A stretch of 47,602 nt of DNA, taken from Pseudazoarcus sp963975885 (GTDB taxonomy: Bacteria; Pseudomonadota; Gammaproteobacteria; Burkholderiales; Rhodocyclaceae). The notes under the pieces were generated by a model. The model saw only the letters and a program-made list of their open reading frames with translations. It did no database searches and was not told the origin of the DNA. Of the stretch, positions 29,735-38,696 are shown piece by piece. The translations under genes and the position numbers were made by a program. Location: assembly GCA_963975885.1 (NCBI GenBank), contig CAXBIS010000022.1, positions 1 to 47,602 on the forward strand, in the 5' to 3' direction. Numbering within the stretch: the stretch's first letter is position 1; each line of letters opens with the position of its first letter.

Positions 29735-29778
29735 GCCTTACTCCTCCGTATTGCCGGCGCGTCGCGCCGGTTCTTTTG

Positions 29779-31497
29779 TCATCCGTAGAGCTTCGCCGGC
29801 AGCCACAGGGCGATGGCCGGGAAGGTGTAGAGCAGGATCAACGCCAGGATCTGGATGCCGAGAAAGGGCAGCATGCCGGCGAAGATCTGACTCAGCGTGA
29901 CGTGGGGTGGGGCGACCCCGCGCAGATAGAACGCCGCCATCGCAACCGGTGGCGACAGGAATGCGGTCTGCAGGTTGAGTGCCACCAGCAGGCCGAAGAA
30001 CAACGGATTGATGCCGAAGTGATCGAGCAGCGGCACGAAGATGGGTACGAAGATGACGATGATCTCGGCCCAGTCCAGCGGCCAGCCGAGCACGAAGATG
30101 ATGATCTGCGCCAGGATCATGAACTCCAGCGGCGACAGATCCATCGAGAACACCCACTCCTCGATCAGCCGCTGGCCGCCCAGCAGCGCGAACACCGACG
30201 AGAAGATGCCCGCGCCGATGAACAGCCAGCCCACCATCGCCGAGGTCTTGACGGTGAGGTAGAGCGACTCCTTCATCATCGAGTAGTTGAGTCGGCGATA
30301 GGCGAGCGCCAGCAGGATGCCCCCCATCGACCCGATCGCCGCAGCCTCGGTCGGCGTCGCCAGCCCGAACACGATGGAGCCCAGCACCGTCACGATCAGC
30401 GCCGCCAGCGGGAAGAACGAGCCCAGCAGCATCTTCAGCACTTCCATGCGTGTCACCGTGAACCACGCGTAGAAGCCGACCAGCGGCGCGCTCCCGGCGA
30501 TGCCGGCGATCCAGAACGCCGTTGGCACCGCACTGAGCCCCGAGCCTGCCTCTTCGGCAGACGGCGTCATGCCACGCATGACGAGCAGGCCGATGACGAG
30601 GAAGGCGACGAACGGCAGCGCGGCGATGACGAGATACTTCACCAGCGTGGGCATCGGCACATCCGCATTGTGGCGACCCTTGATCGCCGAGAGGATGGCC
30701 GGCAGGGCGCGCGCATTGCCCTGTTCGGGCAGCCCACGTGCGAATCGCGGCGGCTCCACGATGCGCTGCACGGCGGGCAGCGGCGGGGCGAGATGCGGTT
30801 TCCATGCGGCCAGTACGACCACATAGACGACGTACAGCCCGGCAAGCATCAGTCCCGGCAGGATCGCCCCGGCGTAGAGCTGCACCACCGACACGCCGGC
30901 AGTCGCGCCATACACGATGAGCAGCACCGAAGGCGGGATGAGAATGCCCAGGCAGCCGCCGGCGGCAACCACCCCGCTGGCCAGACGCACGTCGTAGCCC
31001 GCCTTGAGCATGACCGGCAGCGCCAGCAGACCCATCACCGCGACGACCGCGCCGATGATGCCGGTGGCGGTCGCGAACAGCGCACAGGTCGCCAGCGTGG
31101 CCACCGCAAGCGCGCCCGGCACACGTGCCATGGCGATGTGCATGGACTCGAACAGCCGCTTGATGAGGTTGGCGCGCTCGACCAGATAGCCCATGAAGAT
31201 GAACAGCGGAATCGCGACCAGCACGTCGTTGGTCAGGATCGCGTAGGCGCGCTGCACCACCATGTTGGTGGTGATGACGAAGTCGCCCTGGAAGGCGTAG
31301 AGGCCGAACAGCACCCCCATGCCCATCAGCGTGAAGGCCGCGGGAAAGCCGAGCATGATCGCCACGACGACGAGACCCAGCATGAGCAGGCCAACGCGGC
31401 CCTGGGAGATATCCCCCGATCCCGAGAAGAACATTGCGCCGACGACCAGAACCACCAGCGCGAGAATCGCGATGCCAATACGGGCAGTGGGTTTCAT
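29779..31497 (-). CDS. dctM: TRAP transporter large permease (DctM family, mannitol/chloroaromatic type)
   Basis: This 572-residue permease carries the sodium- and substrate-translocating channel of a TRAP importer. Typical DctM elements include LGFPAAFTLMGMGVLFGLYAF, VAIPLFIFMGYLVERANL, GCLGILIPPSVLLIVYG and TPTEAAAIGSMGG. It exceeds the usual 430 residues because of a 130-residue insertion (from about residue 240) with extra membrane segments, as in the FcbT3-like COG4664 group. Its start overlaps the dctQ stop by four bases (ATGA). Confidence 0.9.
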   Translation of the reverse strand: MKPTARIGIAILALVVLVVGAMFFSGSGDISQGRVGLLMLGLVVVAIMLGFPAAFTLMGMGVLFGLYAFQGDFVITTNMVVQRAYAILTNDVLVAIPLFIFMGYLVERANLIKRLFESMHIAMARVPGALAVATLATCALFATATGIIGAVVAVMGLLALPVMLKAGYDVRLASGVVAAGGCLGILIPPSVLLIVYGATAGVSVVQLYAGAILPGLMLAGLYVVYVVVLAAWKPHLAPPLPAVQRIVEPPRFARGLPEQGNARALPAILSAIKGRHNADVPMPTLVKYLVIAALPFVAFLVIGLLVMRGMTPSAEEAGSGLSAVPTAFWIAGIAGSAPLVGFYAWFTVTRMEVLKMLLGSFFPLAALIVTVLGSIVFGLATPTEAAAIGSMGGILLALAYRRLNYSMMKESLYLTVKTSAMVGWLFIGAGIFSSVFALLGGQRLIEEWVFSMDLSPLEFMILAQIIIFVLGWPLDWAEIIVIFVPIFVPLLDHFGINPLFFGLLVALNLQTAFLSPPVAMAAFYLRGVAPPHVTLSQIFAGMLPFLGIQILALILLYTFPAIALWLPAKLYG

Positions 31498-32138
31498 GGC
31501 CGCACCCCCGCTTCATGGTCGGGGGTTCCGGAGATTTCGGAGCGCAGCTTGTCGATGTCCACCGCTTCGAAGTCGGGGGCGCGTTCGGGCCAGCTGCCAC
31601 GCGCGATGCACAGGCCGCAACGCAGCATCTCGCTCGCGCCCTGCAGCAGGAGCAGCGCTCCGCCGACCGGGATGACCATCTTCAGCGGGTAGATCGGCGG
31701 GCCGTCGGGCGTCAGCGAGGAATGCTCGCGGATTGCCCAGGACTCGGCGGCAAAGTGGTAGCCGGCGACGATCAGCGCAAGCACGCCGGGCACGAAGAAC
31801 AGCAGGTAGAGCACGAGGTCGAGGCTGGCCTGCATGCGCGGCGAGAACTCGCCGTAGAGCAGGTCGCCGCGCACGTGGGCATCCTTGGCCAGCGCGTAGG
31901 CGCCGGCCATCAGCAAGGTGCTGCCGTACAGCATGTAGCTGGTGTCGAACACCCAGTCCAGTGGCCAGCCGAAGACGTAGCGCGAGACCACTTCGACCGA
32001 GATCACCAGCGTCAGTACAAGCAGCAGCCAGGACGACATGCGTCCTGCCGCGGTGCTCAATGCGTCCACGCGCGTCACCAGCCTGGCCAGGGCGTCCGGC
32101 TGGCCGGTGTCGGGCGGGTTGATGTCGTTCTTGCTCAT
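31494..32138 (-). CDS. dctQ: TRAP transporter small permease (DctQ family)
   Basis: This 214-residue protein has four hydrophobic helices (first near MSSWLLLVLTLVISVEVVSRY) and the DctQ signature around RYVFGWPLDWVFD and AHVRGDLLYGEF. It supports the large permease in docking the binding protein. The ATG at 32138 was chosen. A longer in-frame extension runs through the hairpin-bearing gap into dctP and is rejected. It overlaps dctM by four bases. Confidence 0.85.
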   Translation of the reverse strand: MSKNDINPPDTGQPDALARLVTRVDALSTAAGRMSSWLLLVLTLVISVEVVSRYVFGWPLDWVFDTSYMLYGSTLLMAGAYALAKDAHVRGDLLYGEFSPRMQASLDLVLYLLFFVPGVLALIVAGYHFAAESWAIREHSSLTPDGPPIYPLKMVIPVGGALLLLQGASEMLRCGLCIARGSWPERAPDFEAVDIDKLRSEISGTPDHEAGVRP

Positions 32139-32171
32139 GGCGATGACCTGTTTCGGGGTTGAATTGGTCGG

Positions 32172-32203
32172 GCGCCGCCGCACGGGTCGCGTCGCGGCGG
32201 CGC
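32172..32203 (-). other. Intercistronic stem-loop between dctP and dctQ
   Basis: GCGCCGCCGC and GCGGCGGCGC form a perfect 10-bp GC stem around a 12-base loop. It lies 6 bp after the dctP stop within the 70-bp gap to dctQ. No T-run follows. It is placed to stabilise the dctP message or reduce read-through. Confidence 0.5.
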
Positions 32204-32208
32204 AGGAC

Positions 32209-33384
32209 TCAGGCCTTTGTCGGGCCATCGCCGAAGTAGTGCTTGTAGGCCAGCGTCTGGCTGGGGGAGACCTCGTTGTGCCAGTAAACGACGCGGCTCG
32301 CCCACGCCCGCTGCGATTCGATGACCTTGGCGAACAGGGGGTTCTCGCCGGCGCGCTTCTCGACCACCTTGTTCCACGCCATGAGCTGGGCCTCCAGGAT
32401 GGGTTCCGGCGTGCGGTAGCTGGTGACCTTGCCGGTGGCCTTGAGCTCGACGTAGTCCTGCGACATGCGGTCCATGTTCTTCCACTGCATGTCGGCACTG
32501 GCTGCGTGGGAGGCGTACTTGAGGACGGTCTTGAGTTCCTCCGGCAGGGCGTCGTAGCGGCGCTGGTTGATCATCACCTCGCACACGTTGTTGGCCATGT
32601 GGTAGCTGTGCTGCAGGTAGAACTTGGCAACGTCGGGAAAGCCCATCACGCGGTCGTCGGTCGCGCTGGCGAACTCCGCCGCGTCGAGCAGCCCGCGGTC
32701 GAGCGCCGGGATGATGTCGGCCGGTGCCATCTGCACCGGCGACATGCCCAGTTCGCGGAACATGTCGACCGCCAGCCCCGCCGTGCGAAAGCGCAGGCCC
32801 TTGAGGTCGTCGAGGGTCTTGATCTCCTTGTTGAACCAGCCCATGGGCTCCGGGGGGACCGGGCCAAGCAGGAAGCTCTTGAGGTTCAGGCGTGCGGCTG
32901 CCTGGATCTCGGTGTACAGCTCCATGCCGCCGCCGTACTCGATCCAGCCCAGCATCTGGTTGGCGTTCATGCCGAAGTCCGGCCCCGCGCCATACAGGCC
33001 GAAGGCGGTGTTCTTGCCGAACCAGAAACCCGGCAGCCCGTGGCCGCCGTCGAGCACGCCCTGATGCGCGGCGTCGATGATCTGCAGGCCCGGCACCACC
33101 GAGTTGGCCGGCATCATCTCGATCTTCAGCGCCCCGCCGGACATCTCGTCGACCTTCTTGGTCCAGTCGACCGCGACCTCCTGGTAGAGGAAACGTGCCG
33201 GCCAGGTGCTCTGAAAGCGCCAGCGGATCGGCGACTGTGCCTTGGCGATGTAGGGGAAGCCCAGCGCGCCTGCGCCTGCAGCGGCGGTACTCGCCGCGGC
33301 CGTGCCGAGAAAGCGGCGACGCGTGAGCGGGGTTTCCTGCTGGGAAGAATTCTCTGTCGCATGCTTCGAGTGGAGCTGATCCAT
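32209..33384 (-). CDS. dctP: TRAP transporter solute-binding protein (DctP family, Tat signal)
   Basis: This 391-residue periplasmic binding protein begins at the ATG at 33384 (strong AGGAGG). It carries a twin-arginine signal LTRRRFLG followed by an alanine-rich stretch ending YIAKAQ. The mature part (SPIRWRFQSTWPARFLYQE, GLPGFWFGKNTAFGLYGAGPDFGMN) matches the COG4663 mannitol/chloroaromatic-type group, whose known members bind alpha-keto acids or chlorobenzoate. The ligand here is not known. It heads the operon dctPQM-ridA-hydrolase and diverges from a DJ-1/PfpI gene. Confidence 0.9.
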   Translation of the reverse strand: MDQLHSKHATENSSQQETPLTRRRFLGTAAASTAAAGAGALGFPYIAKAQSPIRWRFQSTWPARFLYQEVAVDWTKKVDEMSGGALKIEMMPANSVVPGLQIIDAAHQGVLDGGHGLPGFWFGKNTAFGLYGAGPDFGMNANQMLGWIEYGGGMELYTEIQAAARLNLKSFLLGPVPPEPMGWFNKEIKTLDDLKGLRFRTAGLAVDMFRELGMSPVQMAPADIIPALDRGLLDAAEFASATDDRVMGFPDVAKFYLQHSYHMANNVCEVMINQRRYDALPEELKTVLKYASHAASADMQWKNMDRMSQDYVELKATGKVTSYRTPEPILEAQLMAWNKVVEKRAGENPLFAKVIESQRAWASRVVYWHNEVSPSQTLAYKHYFGDGPTKA

Positions 33385-33659
33385 TGTCCTGGCCTCCTGA
33401 GGGATTTGCAGGCTTTCGCCCGCGATTCGCACCCGGTATGCGGCGACCTGATTCCGGCGCCGCGTGGTGGTACGCCAGTGGTTCTCAGCAGGAAACATGC
33501 CAGAAGACTTCAAAAGAACGAGAAAAGGTTAGTGGTTATAAATCAACACTCTAAAACCGCTTCAGGTAGTAGAATGGTTGTGCGTTGCACCAATTATGTT
33601 TCTTGTGCAGAAACTTTCGCCCAATGATAGTGCGTTCACACGCCTGGAGGAAATCGGCA
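33385..33659. promoter_or_regulatory. AT-rich divergent control region between TRAP operon and DJ-1/XRE genes
   Basis: The 275-bp gap contains an AT-rich core at about 33505-33600, the lowest-GC stretch seen in this part of the window. Possible -10 elements are TAGAAT on the plus strand near 33570 and TATAAC on the minus strand near 33537. Neither has a good -35. Imperfect symmetry occurs in GGTTGTGC/GCACCAA near 33575-33595. It is the likely operator region for the XRE-cupin regulator, though no site could be fixed. Confidence 0.4.
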
Positions 33660-34283
33660 ATGCGGTTTGGAATATTCGTCTACGACGGCGTCGAGCCGAT
33701 CGATCTTGCGACCTTTGGCGTGCTGTCCATGGCGCGGCGTGTCGCCCCGGAAATCGAGATCGTCACCGTCGCGCCCGCGAGCGGGCCGGTGAAGTGCTCG
33801 AATGGTCTGGTCGTACTTTCCCAGTACGGGGTGGAAGATGCGCCAGATCTCGATGTGCTCATCGTCACGGGCGGGCCGGGCTGGCAGGATCAGGTTGCGC
33901 ACTTGCCCACGCTCGCCTATCTGGGCGCATGCGCGAAACGTCACCTGGTGGCGTCGGTGTGCACCGGCGGCATGATTCTGGCCGCCAGCGGTGCGCTGGA
34001 CGGGCACCGCGCGACGACCAAGCAGCAGGTCATCGAGGGCAAGGAGATTCCGCCGCTGAAACTGCTCGGCGAACGTCATCCAGCCGTCGAGGCCGTCAGT
34101 GTGCGACTGGTCGATGACGGACAGGTAGTGACGGGCGGGGGCGTGAGCCTGTGCATCGACGTGACACTGCACCTGCTGCAGCGCCTGCTGGGCGCGCAGG
34201 TTGCCAATGAGACGGCACGGATCATGGAGTATTCTGCTGCCTGGGCCGCGAACGCGGCGTACTGGGATGACCGCCCTTCCTGA
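33660..34283 (+). CDS. DJ-1/PfpI superfamily (class I glutamine amidotransferase-like) protein
   Basis: This 207-residue protein has the family nucleophile elbow, C101 in ASVCTGGM, and the supporting acidic residue E12 in DGVEPIDL. The ATG at 33660 with GGAGGAAA upstream was chosen over an in-frame extension. The sequence resembles the isonitrile hydratase and GATase1 regulator-domain group, but no helix-turn-helix domain follows. It precedes the XRE-cupin regulator by 7 bp in the same operon and diverges from the TRAP operon. Its substrate is unknown; hydratase, glyoxalase or amidase activity is possible. Confidence 0.8.
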   Translation: MRFGIFVYDGVEPIDLATFGVLSMARRVAPEIEIVTVAPASGPVKCSNGLVVLSQYGVEDAPDLDVLIVTGGPGWQDQVAHLPTLAYLGACAKRHLVASVCTGGMILAASGALDGHRATTKQQVIEGKEIPPLKLLGERHPAVEAVSVRLVDDGQVVTGGGVSLCIDVTLHLLQRLLGAQVANETARIMEYSAAWAANAAYWDDRPS

Positions 34284-34290
34284 GAGACGA

Positions 34291-34893
34291 ATGGCCGAAC
34301 AGACACTTTCATCCGCGGCGCGGGACGTGGAACTCAACATCAGTACCCGCGTGCTTGCGCTGCGTTCCGAACGCGGAATGACCCAGGGCCAGCTCGCGGA
34401 GGCGGCGGGTGTCACCAAGGGCTACATGTCCAAGATCGAGAACGCCCGCATCGTGCCGCCCATCGGCACGCTGGTGCGCATCGCGCATGCGCTGCAAACC
34501 GATGTGGCGGCCTTCCTGCAGCCGGTCAATGATCCCTTCGAGGATGTCGTCAGCGTCGTGCGGGCAAGTGAGCGCCAGCCCGCTGTGCGCGGTGCCAGCG
34601 CCTTCGGTTACGACTACATCAGTCTTGCGCACCAGAAGCGCGACAAGCGCATGGAGCCGTTCATCTTCTCGTTTCCCGAGGTGCAAAAGGAAGTCTTCTT
34701 CGAGCACGAAGGCGAGGAGTTCCTGTTCATCCTCAGCGGTCGGGTCGAGTGGGAAATGCTGATCGATGGCGAGCCGCGCGTTTGGGTACTGGAAGAAGGC
34801 GACAGTCTGTACTTCGAGTCACGCATTCCCCACCGCGGGCGCGGCCTGGGGCCGGGCGCGCGGGCGCTGATCGTCATCCACACGCCGGACTGA
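34291..34893 (+). CDS. XRE-family transcriptional regulator with C-terminal cupin sensor
   Basis: This 200-residue regulator has an N-terminal Cro/cI helix-turn-helix (about 17-72, GMTQGQLAEAAGVTKGYMSKIE) and a C-terminal cupin domain (about 110-198, with FFEHEGEEFLFILSGRVEW and EEGDSLYFES). The cupin is expected to bind a small effector. The ATG at 34291 is preferred; one at 34267 overlaps the previous gene. Regulators of this layout commonly control amine, sugar or amino acid uptake and catabolism next to them. Here the obvious targets are its own operon and the divergent TRAP operon. Confidence 0.85.
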   Translation: MAEQTLSSAARDVELNISTRVLALRSERGMTQGQLAEAAGVTKGYMSKIENARIVPPIGTLVRIAHALQTDVAAFLQPVNDPFEDVVSVVRASERQPAVRGASAFGYDYISLAHQKRDKRMEPFIFSFPEVQKEVFFEHEGEEFLFILSGRVEWEMLIDGEPRVWVLEEGDSLYFESRIPHRGRGLGPGARALIVIHTPD

Positions 34894-34910
34894 TCCGACG
34901 CACGTCTGCG

Positions 34911-35948
34911 TCAGCCGCGGCGTTCCAGCCAGTAGCGCGCCACGTCGACCATGCGGTTGGCAAAACCCCATTCGTTGTCGAACCACACCAGCAGATTGAC
35001 CATGCGCCCGCCCATGACGCGCGTCTGGCTGCCGTCGACGATGGCCGAGTGGCCGTCGTGGTTGAAGTCGATCGATGCGTGCGGCTCTTCCGAGTACTCG
35101 ATGCGCCCGGCCTGCGGGCCTTCGGCCGCGGCACGCAGCAGCGCGTTGACCTCCGCCACCGTGGCCTCGCGCGACAGTTCGACCACCAGGTCGATGGCCG
35201 AGACGTTGTGCGTGGGCACGCGAATGGCCTTGGCCTGCACGCGCCCGCCAAGTGCCGGCAGCAGGCGCTCGACGCCGCGCGCCAGCCCCGTCGACACCGG
35301 AATGATGGACTGCATCGCCGAGCGCGTGCGCCGCAGGTCGGCGTGGTGGTAGCCGTCGATCAGCGGCTGGTCGTTCATCGCCGCGTGCAGCGTGGTCAGC
35401 AGCACCTGCTCGATGCCGACCTCGCGCAACAGCACGTCAAGCACCGGCACCACCGCGTTGGTGGTGCACGAGGCGTTCGACACGATGCGCTCGCCGCCGC
35501 CGAGTACGTCTTCATTGCACCCGTAGACGATGGTGGCGTCGACATCCTCGGCGCTGTTGGCCGGGTGCGATACCAGCACGCGTGAGCAGCCTGCGTCGAT
35601 GAAGCGCATGAGTTCAGGGCGGCTGCCGTACTGGCCGGAGCATTCGACGACCAGATCCACCCCTTCGGCGCGCCAGTCCACCTCTTCCGGGGTCGAGGTG
35701 TGAGTGACCGCGATTTCGCGCCCATCGATGAGCAACCGCCCGTCGCCGGCCTCGACCTTGCCGGGGAAGCGCCCATGGGTGGAATCGAAGCGGGTCAGAT
35801 AGACGATGCCGCGGAAGTCGGCAGGTTCGTTGATCGCGACGACCTGCAACTGGTCGGCCACGCCGGCCTCGATCAGCGCGCGCAAAAAGCAGCGGCCGAT
35901 GCGGCCGTAGCCGTTGATGGCAAGTCGGAACGGGGCGGAATGCGTCAC
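34911..35948 (-). CDS. epd: Erythrose-4-phosphate dehydrogenase-like member of the GAPDH family
   Basis: This 345-residue protein has the NAD motif GYGRIGR (13-19), catalytic C161 in SNASCTTN and H188 in TTLHAAMND. The signatures HPANSAEDVDATIVYG, HHADLRRTRSAMQSIIP and SIDFNHDGHSAIVDGSQTRV are closer to E. coli Epd than to GapA. It would oxidise erythrose 4-phosphate toward pyridoxal phosphate, though GAPDH activity is possible. The GTG at 35948 was preferred. A TTG at 35972 sits at the inferred transcription start of the TACAAT promoter and would be leaderless. It is monocistronic and converges with the XRE gene. Confidence 0.8.
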   Translation of the reverse strand: MTHSAPFRLAINGYGRIGRCFLRALIEAGVADQLQVVAINEPADFRGIVYLTRFDSTHGRFPGKVEAGDGRLLIDGREIAVTHTSTPEEVDWRAEGVDLVVECSGQYGSRPELMRFIDAGCSRVLVSHPANSAEDVDATIVYGCNEDVLGGGERIVSNASCTTNAVVPVLDVLLREVGIEQVLLTTLHAAMNDQPLIDGYHHADLRRTRSAMQSIIPVSTGLARGVERLLPALGGRVQAKAIRVPTHNVSAIDLVVELSREATVAEVNALLRAAAEGPQAGRIEYSEEPHASIDFNHDGHSAIVDGSQTRVMGGRMVNLLVWFDNEWGFANRMVDVARYWLERRG

Positions 35949-35978
35949 GGCGGGCTCGTTTGTGCAGTGCAAGGCGCG

Positions 35979-35984
35979 ATTGTA
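35979..35984 (-). promoter_or_regulatory. Probable -10 element of the epd-like gene
   Basis: TACAAT on the minus strand, about 30 bp before the chosen GTG. No good -35 hexamer lies 16-18 bp upstream. The expected transcription start near 35972 helps exclude the TTG at that position as the start codon. Confidence 0.4.
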
Positions 35985-36059
35985 ACGGGTGGGCTTCGGT
36001 GTCGCGGAATGTCGTATGTCGCGAAACGAAGTGCATTGCGCGGTATGGATCGGCCATCC

Positions 36060-36085
36060 GGCGGATTACGCTGCGCTAATCCGCC
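36060..36085. repeat. GGCGGATTA palindrome: dispersed-repeat-type hairpin after ackA
   Basis: GGCGGATTA and TAATCCGCC form a perfect 9-bp stem around CGCTGCGC. This GGCGGATTAcgc...TAATCCGCC motif is familiar as an intergenic dispersed repeat in many proteobacterial genomes. It lies 24 bp after the ackA stop on the minus strand and may serve as terminator or 3' RNA protector. Only one copy was noticed in the window. Confidence 0.65.
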
Positions 36086-36108
36086 CTGCGACTGCGGCCC
36101 AATGCGAT

Positions 36109-37284
36109 CTACGCGACGACCTCCCGCGTCGCGCGGGCGATCACCGATTCCTCGTCGGTGGGCACGATGCCGATGGCCACCGCGCTGTCGTCGGACTCGA
36201 TGCGCGGCCCGTGCGCGGCGTTGCGCCCGGCCTCCACAAGCACGCCGGCCCAGGCCATCAGTTCGCACACGCGTGCCCGGATCGTGGCCGAGTGTTCGCC
36301 GATGCCGGCGGTGAAGACGATCGCGTCCAGCCCGCCCAGCGCGGACATCAGCGAACCGATTTCGCGCGCGACCCGGTAGCAGTAAAGCTCCACCGCTTCG
36401 GCGGCCGCCGGGGCGTCGGATTCGAGCAGCACGCGCATGTCGGGCGAGATGCCCGACACACCGGCCAGGCCGGACTCGTGGTAGAGCAGCCGGGTAATCG
36501 CGGCGGCGTCCATGCACTTGTGCTCGATCAGGTAGAGCAGCACGCCGGGGTCGAGGCTGCCCGGACGGGTGGCCATCATCAGGCCGTCGAGGGCGGTAAA
36601 GCCCATCGTCGTGGCCACGCTCTCGCGGGCACGCATCGCGCACAGCGAGGCGCCCGCGCCCAGGTGCGCGACCACTATGCGGCCGTCGGCGCGCTCATCG
36701 AGCAGTGCCGGCAGCTGCGCCGCAACGTACTCGTAGGACAGGCCATGAAAGCCGTAACGGCGCACCCCCTCGTCGGTGAGCGCGCGCGGTAGCGCGAAGG
36801 TCGCGGCGCGCGTGTCCTGCGTGTGGTGGAAGGCGGTGTCGAAGCAGGCCACCTGGAGCAATTCGGGCAACTGGGCGGCCAGTGCGCGGATGCCGCGCAG
36901 GTTGTGCGGCTGGTGCAGCGGCGCGAGCGGGACCAGCGCTTCCAGCTCTTCCAGCACCGTCTCGTCGATGCGCACCGGCACCGAGAAGCGCGTGCCGCCA
37001 TGCACGACACGATGGCCGGCCGCGACCAGTTCCAGTGCCGCCAGATGCTCGCGCAGCCAGTCGAGCAGCCAGGTCAGCGCATCCTCGTGTGCGTGCTCCG
37101 CGTTTTCCGGGGTCGGCAGGGCCTCGTCGAAGCGCTCGTCGCCCTTGCTTGCACGCAGGCGCGGCTTGGCGCCGATCGCGTCGATCTGGCCCGACAGCAG
37201 TGCCGGCGCGTCGGCCCGGTCGGCAGCGAACACCCCGAACTTGAGACTGCTGGAACCGGCGTTGAGGACGAGCAGTGCCTTCAT
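36109..37284 (-). CDS. ackA: Acetate kinase
   Basis: This 391-residue kinase of the acetate/propionate family converts acetyl phosphate and ADP to acetate and ATP, or the reverse. Motifs include NAGSSSLKF at residues 8-16, HRVVHGG, FDTAFHHT, YGFHGLSYEYV, HLGAGASLCAM and FTAGIGEHSATIR. The ATG at 37284 overlaps the stop of the preceding phosphotransacetylase fusion by four bases. A far longer open frame continues upstream, antisense-like, through the pta gene but is not coding. Confidence 0.95.
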   Translation of the reverse strand: MKALLVLNAGSSSLKFGVFAADRADAPALLSGQIDAIGAKPRLRASKGDERFDEALPTPENAEHAHEDALTWLLDWLREHLAALELVAAGHRVVHGGTRFSVPVRIDETVLEELEALVPLAPLHQPHNLRGIRALAAQLPELLQVACFDTAFHHTQDTRAATFALPRALTDEGVRRYGFHGLSYEYVAAQLPALLDERADGRIVVAHLGAGASLCAMRARESVATTMGFTALDGLMMATRPGSLDPGVLLYLIEHKCMDAAAITRLLYHESGLAGVSGISPDMRVLLESDAPAAAEAVELYCYRVAREIGSLMSALGGLDAIVFTAGIGEHSATIRARVCELMAWAGVLVEAGRNAAHGPRIESDDSAVAIGIVPTDEESVIARATREVVA

Positions 37285-38696
37285 GAGCGTGTCGCGGCCT
37301 CTTGCTTGCGGTGCGCCAGCAACTGCGCAATCGCGCACGAGGCGGTGCGCGTCTGTGCGTCGTCGGCGCGGCTGGTCAGTACGATGGGCACGCGCGCGCC
37401 CAGCAGGATGCCGGTGAGCAGCGCGTTGGCCAGATACTCGAGCTGCTTGGCGACCATGTTCCCCGATTCGATGTCGGGCACGACGAGGATGTCGGCGTTG
37501 CCGGCCACGGCCGAGACGATGCCCTTGTTCTTGGCCGCAACCAGCGACACGGCGTTGTCGAAGGCCAGTGGTCCGTCGAGCAGGCCCCCGGTGATCTGGC
37601 CGCGGTCGGCCATCTTGCACAGGCAGGCGGCGTCGATCGTGGACTTGAGCTTGGGCGTGACCGTTTCCACCGCCGAGAGGATGGCCACACGCGGCTGAGG
37701 CAAGCCCATGGCGTGGGCCAGATCGATGGCGTTGCGCACGATGTCGGCCTTTTCCTCGAGCGTGGGCTCGATATTGACCGCTGCGTCGGTGATCATCAGC
37801 GGATGCGGATAGGTCGGCACGTCGGCGACGAAGACATGGCTGATGCGTCGCCCGGTGCGCAGACCCGTGGCCTTGTCGACGATTGCGGCGAGCAGTTCGT
37901 CGGTGTGGAGCGACCCCTTCATCATTGCCGCGGTGCGGCCCTCGCGGCACAGTTCGACGGCCTTGTCGGCGGCGGCGTGGCTGTGTTCGACGTCGACGAT
38001 CGGAAAGCCTTCGATGTCGAAGTCGTTTTCCTCTGCGATTGCCCGGATGCGCCATTCCGGTCCCACCAGCACCGGCTCGATGATGCCTGCACGTGCGGCC
38101 ATCACCGCGCCGCCGAGCGATTCCCTGTCGCACGGGTGGGCCACGGCCATCGTCACCGGCGGCAGGCCTTCGGTGGCCGAGAGCAGATGGCGGTAGCGCA
38201 ACTCGCGATCGGACACCGTGATCTCGGGCAGGTCGACGCGCGGGCGGCGGATTTTCTCGGCGGGGGCGACGACTTCCGCCGTACCCTCGATCACGGGGTT
38301 CCCGTCCTGATTGCGCGCCGCGCACTCGAGCACGATGTGGCGGTTGTGGGCGAACTTCTCGCGGCATGTGACCGTGATCGTCAGCGTGTCGCCGATCGCC
38401 ACCGGCCGCAGGAAATTCAGGTTCTGAGAGACATACACCGTGCCCGGGCCGGGGAACTCCGTGCCCAGCACGGCCGAGATCAGCGCGCTGCCCCACATGC
38501 TGTGGCCGACGATCTCTCGGAACTGGCCGGAGCGCGCGTATTCGGCATCGACGTGGGTCGGATTGACGTCGCCGGACATTACCGCGAACAGATGGATGTC
38601 GGCCGGGCGCAGTGTGCGCACCAGTTCGGCGCGGTCGCCGACCTGGATCTCGTCGAACGGGCGGTTCTCGATGAACTTCTGGGTGGGCGTGTGCAT
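37281..38696 (-). CDS. MaoC-like (R)-enoyl-CoA hydratase / phosphate acetyl(butyryl)transferase fusion
   Basis: This 471-residue bifunctional protein has an N-terminal MaoC hot-dog domain (about residues 10-145; FAVMSGDVNPTHVDAEYA carries the catalytic Asp/His pair, then VGHSMWGSALISA) and a C-terminal PTA/PTB domain (about 165-465, with ADVPTYPHPLMITDAAVNIEP and VVPDIESGNMVAKQL). The second half exchanges acyl-CoA and acyl phosphate. The ATG at 38696 gives a leader of about 22 nt from the TAGAAT -10 at 38730-38725. An ATG at 38717 would be nearly leaderless. Coupled to ackA, it may link acyl-CoA or polyhydroxyalkanoate metabolism to ATP formation. Confidence 0.9.
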   Translation of the reverse strand: MHTPTQKFIENRPFDEIQVGDRAELVRTLRPADIHLFAVMSGDVNPTHVDAEYARSGQFREIVGHSMWGSALISAVLGTEFPGPGTVYVSQNLNFLRPVAIGDTLTITVTCREKFAHNRHIVLECAARNQDGNPVIEGTAEVVAPAEKIRRPRVDLPEITVSDRELRYRHLLSATEGLPPVTMAVAHPCDRESLGGAVMAARAGIIEPVLVGPEWRIRAIAEENDFDIEGFPIVDVEHSHAAADKAVELCREGRTAAMMKGSLHTDELLAAIVDKATGLRTGRRISHVFVADVPTYPHPLMITDAAVNIEPTLEEKADIVRNAIDLAHAMGLPQPRVAILSAVETVTPKLKSTIDAACLCKMADRGQITGGLLDGPLAFDNAVSLVAAKNKGIVSAVAGNADILVVPDIESGNMVAKQLEYLANALLTGILLGARVPIVLTSRADDAQTRTASCAIAQLLAHRKQEAATRS

